Shown here piece by piece: positions 1-8,416 of a DNA stretch of 33,750 nt. Position 1 is the first letter of the stretch. Every line of letters starts with the position of its first letter. The position numbers and the translations under genes were made by a program. The notes under the pieces were generated by a model. That model did no database searches. It was not told the DNA's origin and saw only the letters and a program-made list of their open reading frames with translations. Origin of the DNA: Eubacteriales bacterium (lineage in GTDB: Bacteria > Bacillota > Clostridia > Christensenellales > Aristaeellaceae); the NCBI GenBank assembly GCA_028693055.1, contig JAQUWD010000045.1:1-33750 (forward strand), given 5' to 3'.

Positions 1-27
1 AGCACGGGGCTTTCGCACCTATCTAGG

Positions 28-1521
28 CTACCGCTGTTGCATATTTCTGCAAGTTGGTAAACTTGATTTTAAGTTACTTCCATTATTTTCCTGAATGTAC
101 TTTTTCACGGTAAGAAGAAAAGAACCTTGGAACTTCAAGACCTTGTTCGATATAAAGCCCTCAGACGTTCCGTAACGGGCGAACGACCAGTTTTCACCAT
201 GAAGCAGAACCGTTACCTGTTTGTTTTTCGGGATTTGCTCTCGCAACACCCATTGCTTATCAGGCCAGTCACGAAATCCTGTATTCGCCGTGGTCTTCGC
301 GCACAATGCGTGGGAATCGTCCAGCGGACGCAGCTTAGCGAATTCAACATAACCGAAGGAATCGCCGCAGCGGACATAGGGCTGATTTTGTCGGCTGCCT
401 GAATCATGGGCGAAACCCAGCAGGCTCATTTGCGTACCCTCTTCCACCTCAAGGGTTTTTGGCTGTGCTGTGCCTATGAATACATCGCAGCGCGTCAGCG
501 TCAGGTTCTCGTTTGCTACAACTGTTTGGAGATCAGCGCCTGTCTGATTGGTGCTCAAATAGGTATCCAACATGTACCCCGTAAGGTCGCCAATGCGCAC
601 ATAAGCCCATTGACCGTTATCAGATAATAACTGCGCAGGCGTACCATCACAGAATAAGCCGATGCTGTTGCTGTTTTTGTTTGCCGCATCGCGAAGATTA
701 ACTCGCTTGTCCGGCGCGGAGGAGTGCACAACGATGGTCTCCGCTTCACTAGCCGTGCTAGGCTGAAAGAAGCGCTCGGGTATAAAGCCGCCGTATTGTA
801 CCGATCCATAGAGCGTATAGGTGATTTGCCGATAACCATCCACCTCGAGTAGTACCTGCACTGTATCACCGCTATGCACAGAGGGGACATACTGAAGCGG
901 TTTTCCGATTTCGCTGCACGAGCCGTAAATCGGTACAACCTGTCCTTCCGGGCAGTACACCACAGCGTCGTGCACGCCCGAGGTGTCTAGCCGAAGATCG
1001 CCGGATACGACCGTCATTGTCAAGGCAGATTGATCCACAAAACCGATAAAATTGCTGATTTGCACAAAAGCACTTGTCTCCGTCTGGGCTAGCACACTAA
1101 CGATCAGCGATTCTTCCAAGCGGCCGATCGGATTCCCCTTGTACTCTGCATTGTCAAAGACGTCCGCCGCAACGTTCATCATGGCACGAGGCACCTGCAC
1201 GGGATGCTCCTGCTCAAAGCGCGACAAATCTAACCCATCAACATCCAGTAGCTGCGATCGTTTCACATAGGCGTTCAACTCCACGCCGATCTCATCCATG
1301 CCGCCAAGGGTGATGTAGACCCAATCACCCTTGTTTTCAAGATAGTCATAGGAAATCCACAGGCTGGCAGGCGCAATAGCGATCTGTGTCCCGTTAGGCT
1401 TGCTGTACAATGTAACCGTGCCTGTTTCGCTGCTTAGAACCGCGTCCTGAATGGTATATTCGGCACTAGCCGTGCCGCACAGCAGCATCAAAACGGTGAG
1501 CCATACAAATAATCTTTTCAT
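28..1521 (-). CDS. Exported SH3b-repeat protein
   Basis: The protein (about 497 aa) begins with a Sec signal peptide (MKRLFVW, a hydrophobic stretch, then TASA before the mature part). At least three bacterial SH3-like segments can be seen: near residues 30-90, near 265-325 (VNLRDAANKNS, then WAYVRIGDLTGYM) and near 410-470 (TGFRDWPDKQ, then EGFIS). Such domains usually bind cell wall or peptides; no catalytic domain is visible. An ATG four codons upstream lies inside the GGAGGA ribosome site, so I chose the ATG at 1521, which has that site 7 nt before it. It is the last gene of the five-gene leftward run and follows a hairpin terminator with no visible promoter of its own. Role unknown; wall attachment or ligand binding is inference. 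Confidence 0.75.
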   Translation of the reverse strand: MKRLFVWLTVLMLLCGTASAEYTIQDAVLSSETGTVTLYSKPNGTQIAIAPASLWISYDYLENKGDWVYITLGGMDEIGVELNAYVKRSQLLDVDGLDLSRFEQEHPVQVPRAMMNVAADVFDNAEYKGNPIGRLEESLIVSVLAQTETSAFVQISNFIGFVDQSALTMTVVSGDLRLDTSGVHDAVVYCPEGQVVPIYGSCSEIGKPLQYVPSVHSGDTVQVLLEVDGYRQITYTLYGSVQYGGFIPERFFQPSTASEAETIVVHSSAPDKRVNLRDAANKNSNSIGLFCDGTPAQLLSDNGQWAYVRIGDLTGYMLDTYLSTNQTGADLQTVVANENLTLTRCDVFIGTAQPKTLEVEEGTQMSLLGFAHDSGSRQNQPYVRCGDSFGYVEFAKLRPLDDSHALCAKTTANTGFRDWPDKQWVLREQIPKNKQVTVLLHGENWSFARYGTSEGFISNKVLKFQGSFLLTVKKYIQENNGSNLKSSLPTCRNMQQR

Positions 1522-1539
1522 CTGTTCCTCCATCAGAAG

Positions 1540-1578
1540 GAAGAAAGCCGTCTTTGCATAAGCGACGGCTTTCTTTCC
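1540..1578 (-). terminator. Hairpin terminator after the clostripain gene
   Basis: Inverted arms AGAAAGCCGTC (1542-1552) and GACGGCTTTCT (1564-1574) pair perfectly over 11 bp around an 11-nt loop. On the leftward transcript the stem is followed by a T/C-rich tract. It sits between the C11 peptidase stop and the ribosome site of the SH3 gene, so it probably attenuates rather than fully ends transcription. Confidence 0.65.
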
Positions 1579-1583
1579 TAATC

Positions 1584-3572
1584 TTAATCCAACATATCGT
1601 AGGTCACCCTTTTATTGGCGACATCCCATTGAATTTCAAAGGGCTCGGAGCGTTGAACGTTACCAAACACATCCGTGACAACAAAAGCCATCGCATAAGT
1701 ACCCGCAGGCAGCATCTCGATTGACAGCCCTGGCGCTTCGGGATAAGAGAAGCCTTCTTCAACGCTATTACCGGTAGCGCTGCCTGTGTAAACATTAACG
1801 AATCTCCGTAGCAAGCATAGCTGCATGTTGGCAAAATCACTTACGTCCCATACGTCCCGGCTGGGCAGGTCGGTGGACGAGTCGTTTTGGTTCCATACGC
1901 CGTAGAGTGTATACGTCCCATAAATCGGCATATTCGGATCGGCGGCAAGCGCTTCCGCATCCGTGCTGTACACATAACCCACACGGAATTCGTACTGTAG
2001 GTTGTCTTTTACCAGGGCCTCCAGCTCATTTTCGACAATGAAGGGAATGCGATAGAGCGTCATATCGTCCAGCTCTTCCTTGATGGAAAGCTGGCAAATC
2101 GTTCCGTTCACCGCAAGCCACTCTCCGGGGAATTCATAGTGGAAATAGCCTTCGTCAAAGGAGCCTGGCACATTGACGTCCATGCCGAGAGCAACGTATT
2201 CCTCCTGCTCTTCGTCATATTGCATAAGCTGTGCGTCAACGCTTACAACAGCCTTCGGCGCGTTGGTGATGTGCAGCGTCGGAAACGCGCTGTCCGAATC
2301 GAAACCAGCCTCGAACACCACCGAATAATCGGCGCGCGAAATATCGCTTTGACGCTGCACCTGATCGTAGACCCATTCGGGCGCAGTCCACTTCATGCTG
2401 ACTCTGTCAAGGAACGACAGATAGGACGCACTCTTGCAGTTGCGCGCGTAATGATCCAGTCGTGTGCCCTCATCCTGCGGCGCGTAATAGAACGACAACC
2501 CATGCGCGCCAAGCTGCGCGTTCCCGTGCACCTCGCTAACGACGGCTTCTTGGACGGCGGCAGTCACAGCGTCCGCTGTCTCTTTGCTCAAGGGGCCCTT
2601 AGCCGCGCGGTTGGCCATGTCCACAAGGTCATAGAGCGTACCTTCATCATAGGTTTGCGTGTGCTGTATGTCATAGCTGAAATCGCTGAATAGCTGCGGA
2701 TCGTCAAGCAGCGTACCGATCTCGGCAAACATCTTGTCAAACGCAGAGCTCACTGCGTCAATCTTGCGCAGATCGATGGTGGAATACGTAAGGGTTGCCA
2801 GCGTTGTTTCGCTGATTCCCGTATATTTTTCCATCATCGCATCGCCATACGCCTTGCCCAGCTCCGCCCCATCACAGGTTGGATGATCGTAGAGGTATTG
2901 TAGCCACTGGGTGTAGGGGCCGCCCTCGCCGGGAACGATTTCCTCCGAAGCAACAAGGTAGTTCGCATAGGGCGCAAACGCCTGTGCGACCTCCAGCGTT
3001 GCCATCAGGCAAGCGTCGGTGACGATCGTCTCGAAGGAAACGCCGCTGCCTCGCAGTGCACGGGCAACATCCTCCACCTGCATGATCGCATAATCGTGCA
3101 GCTGATCTTGGATGATGCCAGAATAGCTTCCGCCGCCGTGATCCCACAGCACCAACGCATACTTTTTGGCTGGCATGGCTTCCGCCGCCCACTGGATAAA
3201 GCTTTCCAAGGTTTCGGCGCTAGCCATATTGGCAAGGGGCTGCTCATCCATCAGTCTGAAGCATTCATCCGCATAGCTGAAGCGTTGAAGCCTGTCGCTC
3301 TTGATCTCCAGTTCATCAAAGACCTCCAGTGTATGCCATGTTTCCGTTCCACCTGTTTGGAAAACAAAATTGACATTCTTGTTGGTCGTCGTATCAACGA
3401 TCTCGCCAAGGTTCACCGTTGCCGCCATGTTCGCTGTTTCCAAGTCGGTGCCGCACAGATAGAGCATCACCGTCCATTCGGCAAGGTCATCCGTTTTTTC
3501 CGCCATAGCGGTTACACTGCCGAGTAGCAGCATAATCGCCAAGCACAGGCTTAATAGGCATTTCTTTTTCAT
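1584..3572 (-). CDS. Exported clostripain-family cysteine peptidase (C11)
   Basis: This 662-aa protein has a signal peptide (MKKKCLLSL, ending TAMAEK) and the hallmark of peptidase family C11: the opening strand WTVMLYLCGTDLE, the catalytic His in LWDHGGGSYSG (His145) and the catalytic Cys in VTDACLMATLEVA (Cys188). Clostripains are secreted endopeptidases that cut after basic residues and mature autocatalytically; the specificity of this one is not visible. The C-terminal third (about 400-660) is beta-rich with no assigned catalytic role. The ATG at 3572 was chosen because AAGGAG lies 8 nt upstream; a GTG three codons earlier overlaps that site. It is 22 nt downstream of the M13 peptidase gene, so the two are probably co-transcribed. 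Confidence 0.88.
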   Translation of the reverse strand: MKKKCLLSLCLAIMLLLGSVTAMAEKTDDLAEWTVMLYLCGTDLETANMAATVNLGEIVDTTTNKNVNFVFQTGGTETWHTLEVFDELEIKSDRLQRFSYADECFRLMDEQPLANMASAETLESFIQWAAEAMPAKKYALVLWDHGGGSYSGIIQDQLHDYAIMQVEDVARALRGSGVSFETIVTDACLMATLEVAQAFAPYANYLVASEEIVPGEGGPYTQWLQYLYDHPTCDGAELGKAYGDAMMEKYTGISETTLATLTYSTIDLRKIDAVSSAFDKMFAEIGTLLDDPQLFSDFSYDIQHTQTYDEGTLYDLVDMANRAAKGPLSKETADAVTAAVQEAVVSEVHGNAQLGAHGLSFYYAPQDEGTRLDHYARNCKSASYLSFLDRVSMKWTAPEWVYDQVQRQSDISRADYSVVFEAGFDSDSAFPTLHITNAPKAVVSVDAQLMQYDEEQEEYVALGMDVNVPGSFDEGYFHYEFPGEWLAVNGTICQLSIKEELDDMTLYRIPFIVENELEALVKDNLQYEFRVGYVYSTDAEALAADPNMPIYGTYTLYGVWNQNDSSTDLPSRDVWDVSDFANMQLCLLRRFVNVYTGSATGNSVEEGFSYPEAPGLSIEMLPAGTYAMAFVVTDVFGNVQRSEPFEIQWDVANKRVTYDMLD

Positions 3573-3594
3573 CAAGAGCACTCCTTTTCAGTAC

Positions 3595-5622
3595 TTACCA
3601 TACGCTTAAACGATCTTCGGGTGCAAGGTACATACCGTCGCCTTCCACCACTTGATAGGTATCATAGAACTCCTGAAATTGCTGCGCGGTCACATTGGTG
3701 CGCAGGTAGCCAAGCGGATGAACCTCTGATTGAATCAAAATCTCCACGATTTGCTGCGGCATCCGTGTGCGCCAGCAGCGAGCAAGACTTCGGAAATAGG
3801 TATCGTAGTCAAAGTTCTCTTTTTCTGCGCCCAATTCGAGCGTGCAGGAAACGCCGCCCAAATCAGCAACGGTTTCGCCCAGCGTCAGTTGACCATCCAC
3901 GTACAGACCGGGCAACGCTTCAATGCTTGAAAAATACGCCTGTACCTTGTCCGTGCGCTCCGTGAAGGCCGCACGATCCTCCTCCGTCCACCAGTTGCGC
4001 ATGTTGCCGCTCTTGTCAAACTGACTGCCGGTTGTATCAAAGCCGTGGGTGATCTCATGCCCGATGATGTAGCCGATGGTTCCCAGCTTCGCCGCTTCAT
4101 CGCCGTTTACATCATATAGATCGCCGCCAAGAACACCTGCCAAAATGTTGATGGAATTGTCCGTGGGCGAATAAAACGCGTTCACGGTCTGGGGCGCCAT
4201 TGTCCACTCGCTGTGGTCGATCGGTTCAAGAACAGTGGCTATGTCCTTCTCACGCTGATCATTCGCGATCGTCATCATGGCTTCTAAAATGGTGCCGCCC
4301 TCGTCGTAGCCGCGAAGCGTCAGCCCATCGAGTGTGTAAGGCGACCAATCGTCCGGATAAGCTACACGGACGATCAGGTTGTCTAACTTTTCCAAGGCAT
4401 AGGCTCGCGTTTCTTCACCCATCCAAGTTGCTTTCTCCAAGCGCCCACGGAATACCCTGCGGATATCCTCGACCATTTGGGTCACTTCTTGCTTCGTATC
4501 CGCAGACACATAGGTTTCCACATACATCTGCGCAACGTCCATCATCAGCATCCCGTTGCAGGTCGCATAGGCCATATCCGCCACGACGCTATGATAGTCC
4601 GCCATTCCCGCAATCGCGGCATTTGCGGTATCCATCACGTCCAAGCAGGTCTGATCCAGCATTTGCGCGCAGGTGAGCAGCGTGCGGCAAATCAGATAAT
4701 GCTTGATCTTTTCCAGATTCTCCACTGTATATAGCGCACTTACATTCGCCAGATCGTCGGGATTATGGAGAATAAACGTGTCCACGCCTGCCGTTGTATA
4801 GCGAGAAACCATCTGCGCAATCGGAAAATTGGGGGATATTTCTTCCAACTCTGCAAGGGTGCGACGATTGTAAATCCGCTCGTAATAATCCGCTTGCTTC
4901 ATGTCCGACAGTCCATAGGCGTGGGCAGCCATCCATCCGTCAAAGGCAAAGGCGTCCTCCGCCATGGCTTCGGCCTGCTCCCCTGTATAACCAACGCGTT
5001 TAAGCATCGCCACCATCACCTGTGTGGTGGCTTGCTGTCTGCGCGCGCCCGATTCCGTTTGGGACTTGTATTCACCCGCGTCGCCCAGCAGGAATGTGCG
5101 CCCTGTCACCGTAACGGCTTTATGGTCGCTATCCTTGAAATCCACATCGCTCGCACAGGCGAAAAGCGTGCGATAGGGTACGTCTGTGCGCATTAGATAC
5201 GCTGTTAGTTCATCCATATCAGAAATGGCTGTGATCGCTTCAATGTATGGAATTACGGGTGTCATTCCCAGTTCATTTCGTTTGTCCATGTCCATCATCA
5301 GCCCGTACAGCGTCTGTGCGCGGCGGCCGGCATCTGTGTCTATCGTTTCCCCATTTAAGAGCGCCAGCACTTCACCTTGCACCTCGTAGCCTCGCTCTTG
5401 AAAGGTGCCGGTCATCATCGCGCCCTCGGGATATTGCGCCGTCAACAGCCATTCCTGATTGACCGCAGCGTGCAGGTCATCCTGAATGCGGATTTCATCG
5501 TCCGCAGCGACGCTGCACCCAATGTCGCTGTTGATCCAATCACAGCTTGCAAAAGCGACCGCACTTGAGAAGATCATCGTGCTCGCCAGCGCTAGAGCCA
5601 GTGTTTTGCGTAAACTGTTCAT
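3595..5622 (-). CDS. Exported M13-family metallopeptidase (neprilysin/PepO type)
   Basis: A 675-aa gluzincin with an export signal (MNSLRKTLALALA, ending AVAFASCD). The zinc site is clear: IIGHEITHGFD (HEITH, residues 522-526) and the third ligand in GETVADLGG (Glu583). The upstream NAFYSPTDNSINI motif is also typical of M13. The length matches the usual 630-700 aa of bacterial PepO. PepO-type enzymes cleave oligopeptides rather than whole proteins. Cys27 could be a lipidation site, but FASC is a poor lipobox, so free secretion is equally possible. GGAGGA is 9 nt before the ATG. It lies 30 nt after the upstream unknown gene and 22 nt before the C11 peptidase gene, in a probable operon. Confidence 0.92.
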   Translation of the reverse strand: MNSLRKTLALALASTMIFSSAVAFASCDWINSDIGCSVAADDEIRIQDDLHAAVNQEWLLTAQYPEGAMMTGTFQERGYEVQGEVLALLNGETIDTDAGRRAQTLYGLMMDMDKRNELGMTPVIPYIEAITAISDMDELTAYLMRTDVPYRTLFACASDVDFKDSDHKAVTVTGRTFLLGDAGEYKSQTESGARRQQATTQVMVAMLKRVGYTGEQAEAMAEDAFAFDGWMAAHAYGLSDMKQADYYERIYNRRTLAELEEISPNFPIAQMVSRYTTAGVDTFILHNPDDLANVSALYTVENLEKIKHYLICRTLLTCAQMLDQTCLDVMDTANAAIAGMADYHSVVADMAYATCNGMLMMDVAQMYVETYVSADTKQEVTQMVEDIRRVFRGRLEKATWMGEETRAYALEKLDNLIVRVAYPDDWSPYTLDGLTLRGYDEGGTILEAMMTIANDQREKDIATVLEPIDHSEWTMAPQTVNAFYSPTDNSINILAGVLGGDLYDVNGDEAAKLGTIGYIIGHEITHGFDTTGSQFDKSGNMRNWWTEEDRAAFTERTDKVQAYFSSIEALPGLYVDGQLTLGETVADLGGVSCTLELGAEKENFDYDTYFRSLARCWRTRMPQQIVEILIQSEVHPLGYLRTNVTAQQFQEFYDTYQVVEGDGMYLAPEDRLSVW

Positions 5623-5652
5623 CCTTGCGTTTCCTCCAGTAACTCTCAGTGA

Positions 5653-6531
5653 TTAGTACCCACCATCAAGATAGAAGATTGAGCCAGTATCCAAATCATG
5701 GACAAGGATATGGCTGTCGCTCCACACCGCATTGATCGCTATGTATTCGTCATCATCTGTGTCGATGTATTGCAACGCTTCGTCGTCGATCGGTTCGCCG
5801 TTCTCATCCTGAAAGAGCCGATAGGCAAACTGCGCCAGCCAATGATGAACCGTGCCGTTATCCTGCGTGATCGTAATGATACCTTGATCTATGGTATAGG
5901 TCAGCTTGACAACATCCGCTTCCTCTGCGTCTGTATAGGTCAAGAACTCGCCTGTGCCATCCGCTGCAAAGCGGTAGCTGGGCGCATCTAGCGGAGCGGC
6001 GCCGAGTTTATCGGCTTTGGACCATTCAAGCTCGTCGGCTGACAGCGTCTCACAGGTGGGCAGCAGCAGCATACCCTCGCGCATGGGCAGGAATAGCTTA
6101 CTGGGCTCATAGAACACGCCGTCTTCCTCCGGCACAGCAGCATAGAGCAGCAGCGTAGGCATGTCCGCAGTTCCTTCTACTGTGCCGTCGCCCGACTCCA
6201 TTCCCTCTGATGCAATACCCGTTTTCAGCGTGTAGGCCAGTTCGTCGCCCTCCAGCGTGAACGCGCCGGTCGCAGGGTCGAAGGTATACGCTCCCCGACG
6301 CATGAGCGCATCGCCGGGCGTTTCAGTCGCTATCACCTGCCAGGCTTCATACGCTTCAAAGGTTCCATCGGCATGCAGCACCAGATACTCATATTCGTCG
6401 TTGCTGCTGCACGCCGCCCATGTGCCGTAAAAGCCCTCCATGGAAGCAAGCGTTGTAAAACCATCCTCCTGTGCCAGTGCCACACTATTCAGAAGCAAGC
6501 AGCAAAGAAGTAACCCTAAAAATCGTTTCAT
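5653..6531 (-). CDS. Secreted protein of unknown function
   Basis: I do not recognise this 292-aa protein. It has a signal peptide (MKRFLGLLLCCLLLNSVALAQ) and an acidic, beta-rich mature part. Two blocks share a similar layout of alternating strands: FYGTWAACSSNDEYEYLVLHADGTFEA-type sequence near residues 35-60, and SYRFAADGTGEFLTYTDA near 183-200. The pattern of a W, a 'DGTFE' turn and a following strand is seen in lipocalin-like and other small beta-barrel proteins, but that is a shape resemblance only. The ATG at 6531 has AAAGGA 9 nt upstream; a TTG two codons earlier is less well placed. It sits between the finger-repeat gene and the M13 peptidase gene in the leftward run. Confidence 0.7.
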   Translation of the reverse strand: MKRFLGLLLCCLLLNSVALAQEDGFTTLASMEGFYGTWAACSSNDEYEYLVLHADGTFEAYEAWQVIATETPGDALMRRGAYTFDPATGAFTLEGDELAYTLKTGIASEGMESGDGTVEGTADMPTLLLYAAVPEEDGVFYEPSKLFLPMREGMLLLPTCETLSADELEWSKADKLGAAPLDAPSYRFAADGTGEFLTYTDAEEADVVKLTYTIDQGIITITQDNGTVHHWLAQFAYRLFQDENGEPIDDEALQYIDTDDDEYIAINAVWSDSHILVHDLDTGSIFYLDGGY

Positions 6532-6590
6532 AATCAAAATTCCTTTCTGATATTAATAATGATCCGATTGCACAGTACCTTACGACGTGT

Positions 6591-7535
6591 TTATTCTTGC
6601 GGATAGGTCTCGTTTTCATCGGACGGATAAGTTTCACTGATGTTATCTTCTGAAGGGTACGTCTCCACCCTATCGTTTGCCGATGGATAGCTCACACATT
6701 GATGATTCCGGAACTCGTTGCCAGCCTCAAACCATTCCCCGCAAATTTTGCACTGTACCCGATTGCTGTTTTCTTCTGGATAGCTGACGCATTGATGATT
6801 TCGGAACTCGTTGCCAGCTTCAAACCATTCCCCGCAGATTTCGCACTGTACCAGATTGCTGCTTTCTTCTGGATAGCTGACGCATTGATGATTGCGAAAC
6901 TCGTTGCCGGCCTCAAACCATTCCCCGCAAATTTCGCACTGTACCCGATTGCTGACTATTTGCGGCGAGGCGTTCGTGCGGGCGGTTACAGTCGGCGTAA
7001 CATTATCTTGGAGTGTGATCGTTTGAAGCATCGCCGTAAGCTCCGCCCCAACAACCATATCAATCGTTGTGGGATAATAGCATTCAACCATCAGCGTGTT
7101 TGCGCCTCTTGCAACCAAGTAGAAAGCGTGCTGATAGGAAAGATCTTCCACCATTTTTTCATAAAGAACCGCGATAACCGGGATGGAATCAGAGAACAAG
7201 CCCCCGAGGGTGGCGTCATTCACCGTGAATTCATCCGTCTTGGCTTGCAGCGTTAGTCCATCGGTTGCCTCTTCGATAGAAATGTTGTCCAAATTCTGAA
7301 AGGAAAGGAAAGCCGTTGGGGTTTGCGCAAAATAGACAACCTCCCGGTTTTCTGAATCAACGAAGAAATAAGCTGGGTCATAAGCCATGAAAACGCCCAT
7401 ACCGTTCTCATAGCGTTCCATTGTTACTTGCATTTCACTGTCGCCTATCCAAACAGGCACAGATAAGGTTTCCGCCGATGCTGAAAATCCACTGAATAGA
7501 AATAGTACCAATAGCCAAGCGCCAATTTTTCTCAT
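6591..7535 (-). CDS. Exported protein with three C2HC finger repeats
   Basis: A 314-aa protein with a signal peptide (MRKIGAWLLVLFLFSGFSASAE). Residues about 22-190 form a mixed alpha/beta domain that I do not recognise. Then come three copies of a 31-residue unit starting VQCEICGEWFEAGNEF and ending in HQCVSYPEE. Each has CxxC, 12 residues, then HxC, the spacing of a small C2HC zinc finger. The tail repeats a short YPS motif (ETYPSEDN, ETYPSDEN, ETYPQE). GGAGGT lies 7 nt before the ATG. It is the first gene of the leftward run of exported proteins and diverges from the two-component system. Zinc binding outside the membrane and the gene's role are inference. Confidence 0.75.
   Translation of the reverse strand: MRKIGAWLLVLFLFSGFSASAETLSVPVWIGDSEMQVTMERYENGMGVFMAYDPAYFFVDSENREVVYFAQTPTAFLSFQNLDNISIEEATDGLTLQAKTDEFTVNDATLGGLFSDSIPVIAVLYEKMVEDLSYQHAFYLVARGANTLMVECYYPTTIDMVVGAELTAMLQTITLQDNVTPTVTARTNASPQIVSNRVQCEICGEWFEAGNEFRNHQCVSYPEESSNLVQCEICGEWFEAGNEFRNHQCVSYPEENSNRVQCKICGEWFEAGNEFRNHQCVSYPSANDRVETYPSEDNISETYPSDENETYPQE
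6684..6944 (-). repeat. Three tandem 93-bp units encoding C2HC fingers
   Basis: Units begin at 6944, 6851 and 6758 (reading leftward), an exact 93-bp period. The marker string cattgatgatt recurs at 6697, 6790 and 6883. Units differ at only a few positions, several synonymous, and the third ends early. The near-identity suggests recent tandem duplication or gene conversion. Confidence 0.9.
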
Positions 7536-7565
7536 GAGTATTACCTCCGTTTTGAATGTACTTGA

Positions 7566-7574
7566 ATTTTAGCA
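7566..7574 (-). promoter_or_regulatory. Extended -10 for the leftward exported-protein run
   Basis: On the leftward strand the string TGC-TAAAAT is an extended -10 placed to give a leader of about 24 nt before the finger-repeat gene. No good -35 hexamer is visible at 17 bp, which would fit an activator-dependent promoter. Confidence 0.4.
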
Positions 7575-7654
7575 TATTCCTATCTTCTTTTTTGCGCATT
7601 TCACACCTCAAAGGATACACTTTACGAATTAGCGTAGTTTTTCTTCGCGAGTTT

Positions 7655-7663
7655 TGCTATGAT
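7655..7663 (+). promoter_or_regulatory. Extended -10 for the LytTR/GHKL operon
   Basis: TGC-TATGAT lies about 37 nt upstream of the regulator ATG. The -35 position (about 7635-7640) reads TAGTTT, a poor match. It faces the leftward extended -10 across roughly 80 bp, so the two promoters probably share regulatory sites. Confidence 0.4.
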
Positions 7664-7699
7664 ATATATTGGTATTGTTTATACGAAAGGAAAACAACG

Positions 7700-8416
7700 A
7701 TGCTCTTGCAGATTGTGATATGCGACGACGATGCACAAACGGTTTCGTCGCTTCGAGATATGCTCCTACAGTGTCTTAAATCCGAAGGCTACCAAGCAAA
7801 TATTCGCGTGTACTCGACGGGTGAAGACTTTCTAAAAGATCCTGCACCCTATGACGTTCTTTTCATGGACATTTTTATGCCCGGCAAGAACGGCATGGAT
7901 ATTGTGCGCGAAATGCAGGCGGATGCGGTTCGTCACACCGTTTTCATCACATCCAGCCATGACTTTGCCATTGCGGCCTTTCAGGTGCGAGCCGCCCATT
8001 ATTTACTCAAGCCCTTGCAGAAAAAGGATGTGCAGGAAGCGCTAGGACGCTGCCTTTCCGATCTAGCGAAAGACCAAGTCCTGCAAGTAAAGATGGGGCA
8101 CGATACGTTGCCTGTGGCAATGCGTTCCATCCGCTATATTGAGGTATACAACAAGCAATCCATCCTGCACACCGTGCAAGGCGACATTGAAACGCACACG
8201 ACGCTGGACTATTTATATGGACAGCTTGACAGCAACCTGTTTATCAAAGCGCAGCGCAGCTTTATTGTGAACATGGCATACATTCAGTCGTTTCAAAGTG
8301 ATCGTTTGCTGCTCAAGAACGGCACGATTGTCATGCTTTCGCGTTCAAGCAAAGCTGAGCTCAAAAAACAATACCAAGCTTATTTGTTTCGTCTAGCGAG
8401 GAGGTGCGGCATATGA
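7700..8416 (+). CDS. LytTR-family response regulator
   Basis: A 238-aa regulator with an N-terminal receiver domain (acidic pocket ICDDD, phosphoacceptor Asp57 in FMDIFMPGKNG, conserved Lys in YLLKPL) and a C-terminal LytTR DNA-binding domain from about residue 135 (IRYIEVYNKQSILHT, then FIKAQRSFIVNMAYI). This is the AgrA/VirR/LytR architecture. The open frame extends 48 codons upstream, but the ATG at 7700 has AAAGGA 8 nt before it and gives the standard receiver start. It overlaps the kinase gene by 4 bp (ATGA), so the pair is translationally coupled. It probably controls the flanking exported-peptidase genes; that link is inferred from position only. Confidence 0.92.
   Translation: MLLQIVICDDDAQTVSSLRDMLLQCLKSEGYQANIRVYSTGEDFLKDPAPYDVLFMDIFMPGKNGMDIVREMQADAVRHTVFITSSHDFAIAAFQVRAAHYLLKPLQKKDVQEALGRCLSDLAKDQVLQVKMGHDTLPVAMRSIRYIEVYNKQSILHTVQGDIETHTTLDYLYGQLDSNLFIKAQRSFIVNMAYIQSFQSDRLLLKNGTIVMLSRSSKAELKKQYQAYLFRLARRCGI

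Noticed and set aside
2139-2693. Rightward 184-codon frame opposite the C11 gene
   Set aside because: Mirror of a high-bias coding region; no ribosome site or domain.
6684-6944. Tandem repeats as a possible CRISPR array
   Set aside because: Units are contiguous, 93 bp long and in frame with a protein; there are no unique spacers.
7630-7663. AGTTTT direct repeats as LytTR binding sites
   Set aside because: The two copies start 14 bp apart, not the two helical turns expected for LytTR pairs, and lack the consensus flanks.
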